Counted from the first letter of the stretch, positions 7,208 to 14,207 are shown. The stretch is DNA of 64,000 nt from Rhodospirillaceae bacterium (GCA_022843945.1 JALHMR010000003.1:124001-188000); one strand, 5' to 3'. Program-made: numbers and translations. Notes: generated by a model from the sequence alone, not told the origin.

Positions 7208-8014
7208 TCAGTCGCGCCGCTCGACCACGATCTCAACGCTGCGCTTGAACATCATCGACAGGTCGCTGCCGTAACTCGCGTTCACCTGATCGGCGTGGAA
7301 GCGCGTCGGCGCGCTGAGACGAACAAACCGCGCATCGACGCTCGCCACGCTCAGCGCCTCAAACCACGAGCGATAGAGCACATCCCCGAAGCGCTTTTGC
7401 AGCTTGGGCTGCTGCTCGAACCACCAGCGCTCCACATCCGCTCGTCCGTTGCCTCGCATGCCCTCCGCCAGGGCCTCGCCCGCCGGGGCTGGCGGTGCCT
7501 GTCGCTCACTGCTCGCGCGCGCGAAGGTTCTTTGATGGTTCAATGACGGATCATCCATATGCCCCGCCACAGTTGACACCGGGGGGGCGTCAGCCTGACG
7601 GGGGGGTGCGTCACGGGTGGCACCGGGGGGCGTCAGGCTGGCACCGGGTTTTGACGGGGGGGCTGGTGTCAATCTGACGGAAGGCGTCAATCTGGCACCT
7701 CCCGCAGGCTTGGCGGGGGGGCGCGTCCGCGCCAGCGCATCGGGCGGCGCCAGGAGAAAGAACGCATCGCGGTCCCGGCCGCCCGTGCCCTTGATGTACC
7801 GCGGCTCGCGCCGGATGAACCGCTCCTCGATCAGATAAGCGATGTTGCGCTGCACCGTACGCTCGCTCTGCTCGGTCATGTGCTGCAGCCGCGCGTTGCC
7901 GGGCCAGCAGCAGCCGTCCTCGTCGGCGAAGTTGGCCAGCGCCACCAGCACCTGCTTGGCACCGGGATCGCCAATGGTCATCGACCACGCCCAGGTCATC
8001 GCCTCAACGCTCAT
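7208..8014 (-). CDS. phage replication initiator (helix-turn-helix plus DnaA N-terminal-like domain)
   Basis: 268 aa from ATG 8014 (ATGA overlap with the upstream gene). Residues about 5-90 form an HTH_36-type winged helix (MTWAWSMTIGDPGAKQVLVA, then LQHMTEQSERTVQRNI). Residues about 100-160 are a Pro-rich linker. Residues about 195-265 resemble DnaA domain I: WWFEQQPKLQKRFGDVLYRS, then LSAPTRFHADQV. This layout is typical of phage or plasmid initiators that bind origin repeats and load the host helicase. The linker DNA carries iteron-like repeats, as the lambda O gene does. Confidence 0.75.
   Translation of the reverse strand: MSVEAMTWAWSMTIGDPGAKQVLVALANFADEDGCCWPGNARLQHMTEQSERTVQRNIAYLIEERFIRREPRYIKGTGGRDRDAFFLLAPPDALARTRPPAKPAGGARLTPSVRLTPAPPSKPGASLTPPGATRDAPPRQADAPPVSTVAGHMDDPSLNHQRTFARASSERQAPPAPAGEALAEGMRGNGRADVERWWFEQQPKLQKRFGDVLYRSWFEALSVASVDARFVRLSAPTRFHADQVNASYGSDLSMMFKRSVEIVVERRD
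7587..7699. repeat. iteron-like direct repeats, candidate phage origin
   Basis: Five imperfect copies of G-C/T-GTCA-x-x-CTG-G/A-C start at 7587, 7608, 7630, 7666 and 7684; the copy at 7608 is the weakest. Several are followed by ACCGGG or runs of G, including G7 tracts. They lie in the low-complexity linker part of the initiator gene, the place where lambda-type phages keep their origin. They might only reflect repeated Leu-Thr-Pro codons. Confidence 0.45.
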
Positions 8015-9117
8015 TCGTGCGGCCACTCCCGATGCAGCTGGCCGTCGAGCAGCGCGCCGGCCTCGGCCTTGTCGACGCGGCGCATGTAGACATCGCCGAT
8101 ACGGTAGTGGCCATCGTTCTCGCGATCGGCGCAGACGTGGCGCACCAGGCCGCGGCGCATATCGCCACCGAGATCGCCGCCGGCGACGACGCGCGTCTCG
8201 GTCCAGCCGCCCCATTGCTTGAAGAAAAACGCCACGCCGGCCTCGGCGCACTGGTCGCGCAGCGAGCGCGCCCAGGCCGGGTGCATCGGCCGAGCGCCAT
8301 CGCCGCTCTCGCCGCCGGTGATCACCCAGTCCAGCCACTCGCCCGGCTGCATGTCGGGCGGCCCGGTCAGGGCGTTCTCGCAAAGGACGTTGTCGCCGAC
8401 CTTCTCGCCGGTCGGGATCATGGTCAGGTCGATCGGCCCGATCAGGGGCTCCGCCGAGATGAACCGGACCGCCGCAGGCGTCTTCAGCAGGTGCGGGATA
8501 CGCTCGTCGGCGGCATCCTGGTTTTCGGTTGAGACGCCCAGCCAGACGTTCGGCAAAGGCGCGTGATGCACAACGGCGGATTTCGCATCGACCGATGCCG
8601 AGGTTCGGTCCGGCACGAGGACGTCGATAGCCTCGCTGACTCGCGCCTGCCATGCCTTGACGTTCGGGGCTGGGTGCTCCGCGGCGAAGTACGCCCGCAT
8701 CCTATCCGCCCGCTTCGTCAGGATCTGGAACGTGTGTTGCGGGGCCAGGGCCATGACGGCGAACACCTTGTCGATGTCCTCGTCGCTCAGCTTCTCGTGG
8801 AACAGGTCCGAGGTGCTGTTGACGAAGATGCGTGAGGGCCTGCCTTCGGCCTTCGCCTTCTTCGATCCTTTCCAGCGCAGGGGCCAGTCGAGTTGATCGG
8901 GGATAAGCGCGACCTTGCCCGTCCACCGGGGCTCAAGGCCTTTCGATGTGGCGAAGCCGGCACCCCACATGGGCTTGCCTGTCTGCGGATTCCGGCCCGA
9001 GAACCGGGCGGCCATCTGCTCGGCATAGCAGTGCCGGCAGCCTTCGCTGATCCTGGTGCAGCCCCGCACCGGGTTCCAGGTGGCGTCGGTCCACTCTATG
9101 GTGGTACCTTGGCTCAC
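8011..9117 (-). CDS. Gp37/Gp68 family (DUF5131) phage protein
   Basis: 368 aa. The N-terminus has the family signature TIEWTDATWNPVRGC, with the Cys set C-x6-C-x2-C (GCTRISEGCRHCYAE) that resembles a radical-SAM cluster site. Later come FVNSTSDLFHE, TFQILTKRADRM, NVWLGVSTENQ, RFISAEPLIGPIDL and WVITGGESG, all characteristic. The biochemical role in phages is unknown. GTG 9117 is preferred over TTG 9132, which would begin only 3 bases from the tRNA-Arg gene. Confidence 0.85.
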   Translation of the reverse strand: MSQGTTIEWTDATWNPVRGCTRISEGCRHCYAEQMAARFSGRNPQTGKPMWGAGFATSKGLEPRWTGKVALIPDQLDWPLRWKGSKKAKAEGRPSRIFVNSTSDLFHEKLSDEDIDKVFAVMALAPQHTFQILTKRADRMRAYFAAEHPAPNVKAWQARVSEAIDVLVPDRTSASVDAKSAVVHHAPLPNVWLGVSTENQDAADERIPHLLKTPAAVRFISAEPLIGPIDLTMIPTGEKVGDNVLCENALTGPPDMQPGEWLDWVITGGESGDGARPMHPAWARSLRDQCAEAGVAFFFKQWGGWTETRVVAGGDLGGDMRRGLVRHVCADRENDGHYRIGDVYMRRVDKAEAGALLDGQLHREWPHE

Positions 9118-9135
9118 GACACCACCCCGCAAATC

Positions 9136-9212
9136 TGGCGCGACCGGCAGGACTCGAACCTGCAGCCTCCGGGTCCGGAACCCGGCGATCTATCCGGTTG
9201 AGCTACGGTCGC
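9136..9212 (-). tRNA. tRNA-Arg(CCG)
   Basis: The minus strand folds as a complete tRNA: acceptor GCGACCG with CGGTCGC, anticodon stem CCGGG/CCCGG with loop TTCCGGA (anticodon CCG), T-stem GCAGG/CCTGC, and encoded CCA. One D-stem pair is C-T instead of C-G. It lies inside the prophage early operon, between the Gp37/Gp68 gene and a second tRNA-like gene. Confidence 0.9.
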
Positions 9213-9295
9213 AAGAGGTGAGTGCGGGCCGGGCTGATTACCGGCCGTCGTGTCGATAGGCGTGGACTGACGCCTCGTTTTAGAGGTCCGGCATA

Positions 9296-9368
9296 GGGGA
9301 GCGGCAGGATTTGAACCTGCGACCCCCGCAGCAGAAAGCGGTGCTCTACCAGACTGAGCTACGCTCCT
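9296..9368 (-). tRNA. atypical tRNA (isotype unclear; CUG or UCU in an 8-base loop)
   Basis: The minus strand has tRNA-like acceptor (AGGAGCG with CGCTCCC, first pair A-C), D-arm GCTC/GAGC, and T-arm GCAGG-TTCAAAT-CCTGC. The anticodon arm is one base short: CCGC-TTTCTGCT-GCGG, a 4-bp stem with 8-base loop. The anticodon could be CTG (Gln) or TCT (Arg). CCA is not encoded. It may be a decayed tRNA or a special phage tRNA. Confidence 0.6.
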
Positions 9369-9436
9369 TGCACCCTGGCCGGCTCTCGACACGCTGATTA
9401 CGGGGCGCGTCCCCGTCGCCGCACTCATAAACATTT

Positions 9437-9715
9437 TCAGGTATCCAGCGCCCTGCGATACATCTCGAGCAGTTCGTCCTGCTCTCGCCTGTCGGCTACT
9501 TCCATCTTTCGCAGACGGATGAGCTGCCGCATGATCTTGGTATCGAAGCCATTGCCCTTGGCTTCGGCGAAGACCTCGCGGATGTCGGCTGCGAGTTCGG
9601 CCTTCTCCGCTTCCAGCCGTTCGATGCGCTCGACGAAGGAGCGCAGGCGATCAGCAGCGACAACGCCCGTGCTGTTGTGGCCTGGGCCGGCGGTTTCGGT
9701 TGCGGGTTCGCTCAT
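9437..9715 (-). CDS. GapR-like (DUF2312) nucleoid-associated protein
   Basis: 92 aa. It carries the near-invariant core ADRLRSFVERIERLEAEK, then AEAKGNGFDTKIMRQLIRLR, then a helical tail. GapR proteins of alphaproteobacteria bind overtwisted, AT-rich DNA and assist topoisomerases during replication. A phage copy in the replication operon probably assists or interferes with DNA topology during phage replication. Host genomes usually have their own copy as well, which is not in this window. Confidence 0.9.
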   Translation of the reverse strand: MSEPATETAGPGHNSTGVVAADRLRSFVERIERLEAEKAELAADIREVFAEAKGNGFDTKIMRQLIRLRKMEVADRREQDELLEMYRRALDT

Positions 9716-10149
9716 AGCGCGTACACCGCTTTCTGCTCGCCCTCGCCTGCCAACACACGGGAAGCCAGTGCGGCGACGCGTTCTTCCTGCTCCTTGCGGT
9801 CCTCGTCACCGGGCGGTTCGGCCATCGCCTCGAGGATTTCGACAGCCTGCCTGTGGCAGTCGGCAACGGTCGGTGCGCAGGCATCGCAGAGCGTCGGGCC
9901 GTCCCCGCAGCGATGTCCCAGCTCGCCGAAGAACAGGATCTTGGAACAGCCCTCGCAGGTTGCGGCCAGCTCACCGCCGAACCGCTCCAGGAGCGCGGCG
10001 CTCAAACCTTCGATTTCGGCCAGGGCCTTGCGGAACGGCGCCATAGCCGCGCTGATCGCCGCGCCGGCCTTGCCGAGCGCCTCAAGCTGCTCTTGCAACT
10101 GCTGGCGCTCCTGATCGGTGATCTTCGGTGCGGTTTCGGTATCAGCCAC
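9712..10149 (-). CDS. hypothetical zinc-ribbon phage protein
   Basis: 145 aa. Helical ends flank a central Cys-rich element: CEGCSKILFFGE near residue 65, then HRCGDGPTLCDAC near 79. The spacing fits a treble-clef or zinc ribbon. The gene overlaps the GapR-like gene by ATGA. The family is not recognised. Confidence 0.65.
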   Translation of the reverse strand: MADTETAPKITDQERQQLQEQLEALGKAGAAISAAMAPFRKALAEIEGLSAALLERFGGELAATCEGCSKILFFGELGHRCGDGPTLCDACAPTVADCHRQAVEILEAMAEPPGDEDRKEQEERVAALASRVLAGEGEQKAVYAL

Positions 10150-10179
10150 GATGCCCCCTCTTGATCGGCGTTATGCGGT

Positions 10180-10479
10180 CTAGCCGATGACGACGCCGCG
10201 CCAGGCGTGCAGCACTTGGGTGTATTCTTCGGTCTGAAATTCTTTGCCCGTCTCGTCGCTTATCTCGGTCCGGGCAGGCTTGATGTTTTCCTCGCGCGGG
10301 AGGTCGACATGCTCGACCTGGTCGATCGAGTAACGGACGGTCGGGCCATAACATCCATACTCGGGCGAGCGGAAGATGACGGGCTCGCTCGGGTCGAACG
10401 CCTTCAGCTTCTCGACGAGCTGTCCGACCGTCATGGTCCGCGCCGTTCGTTCGCTCCGCTCGTAGAATGTGTTGGCCAT
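10180..10479 (-). CDS. hypothetical phage protein, 99 aa
   Basis: It begins MANTFYERSERTARTMTVGQ and has a mixed alpha/beta look; similar short proteins with a TVGQLVEKL-type start are common in phages of this class and have no known role. ATG 10479 abuts the upstream gene's stop (TGATG). Confidence 0.6.
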   Translation of the reverse strand: MANTFYERSERTARTMTVGQLVEKLKAFDPSEPVIFRSPEYGCYGPTVRYSIDQVEHVDLPREENIKPARTEISDETGKEFQTEEYTQVLHAWRGVVIG

Positions 10480-10862
10480 CAGCGCGTGACTCCTGTGGCA
10501 TCGAGCCTCGCCTTCGGCAGGAGCCGGGCGTCCTCGTAGCCGTGGGGATGGATGGCAGACAGCCGGCGAGCGAACTCGCGATTGCTGGCGTCGGTCACGG
10601 GCGCCGCCTCGGTCACGGGCCGCCCCGGCTTCTTCTTCTGCCGCTCCGCGTTGAGCACCCACAGCCGGTCCCGCTGATAGGGCTCGCCACCCTCGGCGAT
10701 GCTCACCTGGCCTGCGGTCTTCATGTTCCGCAGCGTGTAGAGCACGACGTACTTTGAGAGGCGCGTGACGGTGACGAGCTCGTGGACCTTCAGGCCGATC
10801 TCGCCTGTCTGCTCCAGGGCTTTGGCGATTTGCTCGCGTGCGGTGACGGCCGGGGCGATCAT
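10479..10862 (-). CDS. winged-helix-like phage protein
   Basis: 127 aa. Residues about 8-60 look like a winged helix: REQIAKALEQTGEIGLKVHE, then TRLSKYVVLYTLRNMKTAGQ and a WVLN strand. The tail is basic and Pro-rich with a GRPVT hook. It probably binds DNA; a specific site cannot be named. ATGA overlap with the GIY-YIG gene upstream. Confidence 0.6.
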   Translation of the reverse strand: MIAPAVTAREQIAKALEQTGEIGLKVHELVTVTRLSKYVVLYTLRNMKTAGQVSIAEGGEPYQRDRLWVLNAERQKKKPGRPVTEAAPVTDASNREFARRLSAIHPHGYEDARLLPKARLDATGVTR

Positions 10863-11461
10863 GCCAACACCTGCGGCGTAATGCCTTCAGGCGGCGCCAG
10901 CATGATGCTTTGAAGGCTCTCGCCGCCTTCCACGCGCGCCACGAACTCGTCGAACACAAAACGATTGCGCCAGATCATCTGGTACCAGACGCTCACCTGC
11001 TTGTTGGTGGCCGCCAGCGCGATCAGGTTCGGCGCGCGGGGATCGCTCGAACCCTCAAACCAGTTCTGTGCTGTTCGGGGGCAGACACCGCCATCGCGAG
11101 CGATGTCGGCGTATCGCGTGGCCTCGTCCGGATAGCCAAGCGACAGTGCCGCCCTGAATGACAGCGACCACCCTTCAGACCATCGGCCATTCAAGCTTCG
11201 GCGCCTCTGATGATGAGGGGTGCCGAAGGCGTCGATGAATTGCTCCACCTCTATACAATCCGCAAACCACTCGCCGCGCACACGGAACCGATCTAGGAAA
11301 GTGTGAATCTCGCGCTCCCTAACCTGATCGCCGTCGCAAGTCGCTATGATTCGAAGCTCGCCAGCCGCGCTTGTCTGCAGCGCCCTGAGGCGCGCATAGA
11401 GGTCGGTCGTGCTGCCGATCTTGATGGGTCCACCGTGACGCGCTTGAATGAAGTAGATCAC
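10859..11461 (-). CDS. GIY-YIG (T5orf172-type) protein with C-terminal helix-turn-helix
   Basis: 200 aa from GTG 11461, chosen because it overlaps the upstream stop as GTGA and has GGAGGGG 8 bases upstream; GTG 11470 is the alternative. Residues 1-70 match the T5orf172 branch of GIY-YIG nucleases: YFIQARHGGPIKIGSTTD, LYARLRAL and EREIHTFL with the conserved Glu. Residues about 110-150 look like an HTH (IARDGGVCPRTAQNWFEGS), which resembles one in the next gene. It may be a sequence-guided nuclease or a regulator. Confidence 0.7.
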   Translation of the reverse strand: MIYFIQARHGGPIKIGSTTDLYARLRALQTSAAGELRIIATCDGDQVREREIHTFLDRFRVRGEWFADCIEVEQFIDAFGTPHHQRRRSLNGRWSEGWSLSFRAALSLGYPDEATRYADIARDGGVCPRTAQNWFEGSSDPRAPNLIALAATNKQVSVWYQMIWRNRFVFDEFVARVEGGESLQSIMLAPPEGITPQVLA

Positions 11462-11862
11462 CCGCGCCACCCCTCCGGCTCGTCGAGCTGGTTGACCATG
11501 CTCTTGTCCGCGTGCGCCCCACCCCTGCCGCCGAATTGCTGAAACGCTTCAAAGGCGGCGCTCATCGCGTGCGCGAGTCGGGGGTCAACACCTGGCTCGA
11601 TGCCGGCCAGGCTCAGCCACGCCGCGGTGAAGTGCGGGAAGTGTTTCGAGCGGATCAGGCGGAAGGCGTAGAGATCGTCCGGGCCGTTCTGCCGATCGAG
11701 CCAGTTGCGCGCCGTGCGCAGCCCGCAGCCGCAGGCATTGGCGATCTTCTTCTCGGCGTGCCGCTCTTCACCGACATCCGCGCGCAGGGCATCGCTGCAG
11801 ACCTTGGCGATCAGGTCCGTGCTCAGCTCTTCGGTGCGGATCTGGGCGGCGGCAGCGCTCAT
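11458..11862 (-). CDS. helix-turn-helix phage protein, first gene of leftward operon
   Basis: 134 aa from ATG 11862. Residues about 35-65 (KKIANACGCGLRTARNWLDR) look like an HTH and resemble the HTH of the next gene, with the shared RTA-x-NW core. The C-terminus is Gly/His-rich. Being first in the leftward operon and DNA-binding, it could regulate it. TTG 11868 is an alternative start. AGGTGA lies 7-8 bases upstream of the ATG. Confidence 0.6.
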   Translation of the reverse strand: MSAAAAQIRTEELSTDLIAKVCSDALRADVGEERHAEKKIANACGCGLRTARNWLDRQNGPDDLYAFRLIRSKHFPHFTAAWLSLAGIEPGVDPRLAHAMSAAFEAFQQFGGRGGAHADKSMVNQLDEPEGWRG

Positions 11863-11873
11863 GCGCAATCACC

Positions 11874-11901
11874 TGCCGAATTCCGGCAACATGTTTCGGC
11901 A
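11874..11901. promoter_or_regulatory. inverted repeat ahead of leftward operon; gene-free stretch 11863-12170
   Basis: TGCCGAA (11874-11880) and TTCGGCA (11895-11901) form an inverted repeat, with a smaller AACATGTT palindrome between them, 12-39 bases upstream of ATG 11862. It could be an operator for the leftward operon. It does not resemble the GTAAG operators. The rest of the roughly 308-base gene-free stretch shows no convincing gene; a TACAAT at 12022-12027 might be a -10 box for the lipoprotein gene to the right. Confidence 0.35.
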
Positions 11902-12170
11902 CGATGGCTCTCGAAAACATCTTCGGCGGCTTTCGACCCTGCGATACCGCGACGCAGCGCGCTACCTTCATGCACATCGGAGTGACACCCACCCCGACCT
12001 GCAGGGAGGCGCAAAGTGCGGTACAATAGTCCGAGAGTAGCGCCGCCCCGCTCGACCACCCGGGAGGCTGGATGGTCGAACGAGGCGGAGCCCATCGGAG
12101 CGCCGGGAGAGAAAACGCCGCCGAAGTCGAGCCCGATGACCGGGATCAATTCATGCGAAGGAGATGCACG

Positions 12171-12377
12171 ATGAAACGATTGGCTGTCCTGACGATCCTG
12201 CTGCTGCCGCTCGCGGCCTGCGCGCACCCACAGGCGAACGAACCGGCCTACCGCCAGGCGTTCAACGAGTGCGACTACGAATCCGCCAAGGCCACGGCCT
12301 CGGCTCTGAGCGTGGCTGATCGCGTCGCGAACCGGGTCGACCTCAACAAGCGCTGCATGGCCCTCAAGGGTTACTGA
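12171..12377 (+). CDS. small predicted lipoprotein, 68 aa
   Basis: The N-terminus MKRLAVLTILLLPLAAC is a lipoprotein signal peptide with lipobox LAAC at Cys17. The mature part is about 52 residues, polar, with two more Cys (FNECDYESA, NKRCMA) that could pair. AAGGAG sits 7 bases before the ATG. It lies in the switch region on the strand opposite to the early operon, so it may be a gene expressed from the prophage state. Function unknown. Confidence 0.65.
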   Translation: MKRLAVLTILLLPLAACAHPQANEPAYRQAFNECDYESAKATASALSVADRVANRVDLNKRCMALKGY

Positions 12378-12514
12378 GCCTCGGTGGTCACGGAGCTGGA
12401 AATGGCGGATCTGATCGGAGCGGCCGGGGAGCATGCCCCGCTTGGGGCCTGGGCGGGTGTCGTATGACACGGCGCCCTGCTCGCTCAACATCACCGGCGG
12501 GACAGCGCGCAGCG

Positions 12515-12718
12515 TCATGCAACGCGCCTCGTCTGGGCCTGGGCATCGGCGCGCACGCCGACATAACCGGAGTCGACGACCCGCAGCACCCGGCCGTCAT
12601 CTGCGGACAGGACCCACTTGCGCTTGGCGAACGGGATCAGCGCACGCGCCTGTCCTTCGCTGCCCTTCTCGCTCGGGTAGTTGCCGTCGAGGGAGATGAA
12701 CCAACGGACGCGGGGCAT
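12515..12718 (-). CDS. hypothetical protein, 67 aa
   Basis: A frame from ATG 12718 (GGGAGG 7 bases upstream) encodes MPRVRWFISLDGNYPSEKGS followed by a strand-rich part with WVLSADDGRVLRVV. It might be a small beta-barrel. It lies between two lipoprotein genes that run the other way. Evidence is the start context and reasonable composition only. Confidence 0.4.
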   Translation of the reverse strand: MPRVRWFISLDGNYPSEKGSEGQARALIPFAKRKWVLSADDGRVLRVVDSGYVGVRADAQAQTRRVA

Positions 12719-12777
12719 CAGGCGGCCTCCCGATCTGATAGGCTGCAGCGGCAAACGCCATGGCTTGGGAGGGGTCG

Positions 12778-13188
12778 ATGAAACAGCTTGCCTGCGCGGC
12801 GGCGGTGCTGCTCGTCACTGGCTGCTACGGCGCGACGCCGATCACGATCCGAGAGGATGCGCCGCGCCGAGAGGCGATCTTCGAGATGCCCTATCTCACC
12901 CTGGCCCGCTGCGCCGTGCGTGAATACGACACGATCAGCGATCCCTTCATGTTCGCCGTCACGACGGGCAAGATCCGGGAGTTCCCGGACGACGGCTATG
13001 CCGAGGTCATCATCGGCCAGCAATGGACGACGGCACTTGCCGAGTTCCGCCGCGTCGATGAAGGCCGCACCGCCGTGCGCCTGTACGTCAACCTGGCTAT
13101 GGGCGGCGAGGAGCTGACGGCGCGCATGGATGGGGTACACAAGGACTGCGCCGAGGGGCGCCGCACAGGGAAGATCGGCCGTGGCTAA
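12778..13188 (+). CDS. predicted lipoprotein, 136 aa
   Basis: MKQLACAAAVLLVTGC is a lipoprotein signal with lipobox VTGC at Cys16. The mature region has two further Cys near residues 45 and 126. GGGAGGGG sits just before ATG 12778. It is the second lipoprotein in the switch region. It could be a lysogenic conversion gene altering the host surface; that is inference. Confidence 0.65.
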   Translation: MKQLACAAAVLLVTGCYGATPITIREDAPRREAIFEMPYLTLARCAVREYDTISDPFMFAVTTGKIREFPDDGYAEVIIGQQWTTALAEFRRVDEGRTAVRLYVNLAMGGEELTARMDGVHKDCAEGRRTGKIGRG

Positions 13189-13199
13189 GAGGGCACGCA

Positions 13200-13397
13200 T
13201 TAAGCGGCCCTCTGCGGTGCTGGCACAATGTCCGGCCGGAGCAGGTGCGGCGGGGTGCCGGTGAGGTTTGAGACGGCCTTTACGTGGCGAGGCGGAATGC
13301 GCTTCCACTGCGACACGGCTTGCGTCGTGACGCCGCAGGCGTCGGCAATCGCCGTTACGCCTTTCCTTTCACGAGCCAAGCGGAGGCCTTTGTCCAT
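13200..13397 (-). CDS. Cro-like helix-turn-helix regulator
   Basis: 65 aa. Residues about 15-50 form an HTH: VTAIADACGVTTQAVSQWKR followed by IPPRHVKAVSNLTG, the pattern of YdaS/Cro-type phage regulators. The gene runs divergently from the repressor-like gene at 13482; the palindrome at 13408-13424 lies 11-27 bases upstream of its ATG, so it is likely controlled through it. Confidence 0.75.
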   Translation of the reverse strand: MDKGLRLARERKGVTAIADACGVTTQAVSQWKRIPPRHVKAVSNLTGTPPHLLRPDIVPAPQRAA

Positions 13398-13407
13398 AGC
13401 CCCGCAA

Positions 13408-13424
13408 GGTAAGACAGTCTTACC
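13408..13424. promoter_or_regulatory. operator copy 1 (GGTAAGAC-A-GTCTTACC)
   Basis: A perfect 8+1+8 palindrome between the divergent Cro-like and repressor-like genes, near the start of the Cro-like gene. The same half-site GTAAGAC recurs at 13456-13470 and 14189-14205. The likely role is a binding site for one or both regulators. Confidence 0.7.
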
Positions 13425-13455
13425 ATGATGTCAAATCAATCTGTCGGTGCCGGAC

Positions 13456-13470
13456 GTAAGGCCGTCTTAC
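13456..13470. promoter_or_regulatory. operator copy 2 (GTAAGGCCGTCTTAC)
   Basis: A 15-base palindrome with one mismatch in the left half-site relative to copy 1. It ends 11 bases before the ATG of the repressor-like gene, so binding would block its expression (autoregulation). Confidence 0.65.
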
Positions 13471-13481
13471 ATACTCCGGCT

Positions 13482-13883
13482 ATGTCTAGGTATTCGCGAG
13501 AACATATCGCCGCGATGATCAGGGAGCGCCGAGAGGCGCGGAATGAGACGCAGCAGGATGTTGCGGACGCCCTGGGCAAGCGCGACAAAACCGTGATCGG
13601 CTGGGAAAAGGGCAAGTATTTTCCCAACGTCATGGAGTTCTTCGATCTTTTGGACCACCTCGGGATCCCTTACGAGATCGGCGACTCGAACATCGACGCT
13701 ACCGTGCGGGCCGCCGTTCAGTTCGCGATCGAGGAGCTCGGGCACCCGGCGGGCGATCAGCTAAAGGCTGGTCTGGTCGAGATGGCTGTTCAGAACGGGC
13801 GCGAATTTCGGCGAAAACTCGAGGGGGATGACCCAGTTCCTCCACCACGAATCGAACCGTCTCCCAAAAAAGCCGGTCGCTGA
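13482..13883 (+). CDS. repressor-like helix-turn-helix protein (XRE/Cro-C1)
   Basis: 133 aa from ATG 13482. Residues about 5-65 form an XRE-type HTH: IAAMIRERREARNETQQDVA, then ALGKRDKTVIGWEKGKY. The C-terminal part (70-133) is a helical region ending Pro-rich, without the LexA/S24 peptidase Ser-Lys dyad, so RecA-induced self-cleavage is not expected. The family is consistent with the lysogeny regulator. The longer in-frame start at 13425 would place operator copy 2 inside the gene and is less likely. Confidence 0.7.
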   Translation: MSRYSREHIAAMIRERREARNETQQDVADALGKRDKTVIGWEKGKYFPNVMEFFDLLDHLGIPYEIGDSNIDATVRAAVQFAIEELGHPAGDQLKAGLVEMAVQNGREFRRKLEGDDPVPPPRIEPSPKKAGR

Positions 13884-13983
13884 AGCTACGTGCTTCCCCT
13901 CGGTGCGCGCGACTACGCTTCATTAACGCCTCCCCCTTTAGCCTGACCTGGCCCGCAAGGGCCGGTGGCTTGGTTATCCAGGG

Positions 13984-14030
13984 ACGAGGGCTCAGGAACC
14001 TCGTTGTCCGGAGCGCCCCCCAGCGCTCCG
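13984..14030. repeat. two adjacent stem-loops in gene-free stretch 13884-14241
   Basis: Stem 1 pairs ACGAGG (13984-13989) with CCTCGT (13999-14004). Stem 2 pairs CGGAGCGC (14009-14016) with GCGCTCCG (14023-14030) around CCCCCA. They lie 100-150 bases after the repressor-like gene. No run of T follows, so a simple intrinsic terminator is unlikely. They might end the repressor transcript or be part of a small RNA. Apart from these and the promoter with operator copy 3, nothing is seen in the stretch. Confidence 0.4.
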
Positions 14031-14178
14031 ACCCACCGATATTTACGCTATAGTTCTCCCAATGTTCCGCCACTTTCTCATGGCGTAGCACCCCCGTCAA
14101 AAGTCTTAAATTCTCTTAACTTTTACGGTACCGCGTGGGCCGAGTCGGCGGCGTGCGTTTTCGCACAGATATTATAGC

Positions 14179-14207
14179 TTGACCTTTACGTAAGACTATC
14201 TTACGTT
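14179..14207 (+). promoter_or_regulatory. candidate promoter of the rightward operon
   Basis: TTGACC (14179-14184) is followed after 17 bases by TACGTT, a plausible sigma-70-like pair with a weak -10. Operator copy 3 (14189-14205) fills the spacer, so repressor binding would shut the promoter. The first gene begins at 14242. Confidence 0.5.
14189..14205. promoter_or_regulatory. operator copy 3 (CGTAAGA-CTA-TCTTACG)
   Basis: A 7+3+7 palindrome sharing the GTAAGA half-site with copies 1 and 2. It covers the spacer of the likely promoter for the rightward operon, 36 bases before its first ATG. Confidence 0.7.

Noticed and set aside
7601-7720. G7 tracts in the initiator gene as phase-variation sites
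   Set aside because: There are several in a short low-complexity linker; they fit better with repeated Pro codons and the iteron-like repeats.
13699-14100. Minus-strand frame opposite the repressor-like gene
   Set aside because: It overlaps a plausible HTH gene on the other strand and has no good start context or recognisable fold.
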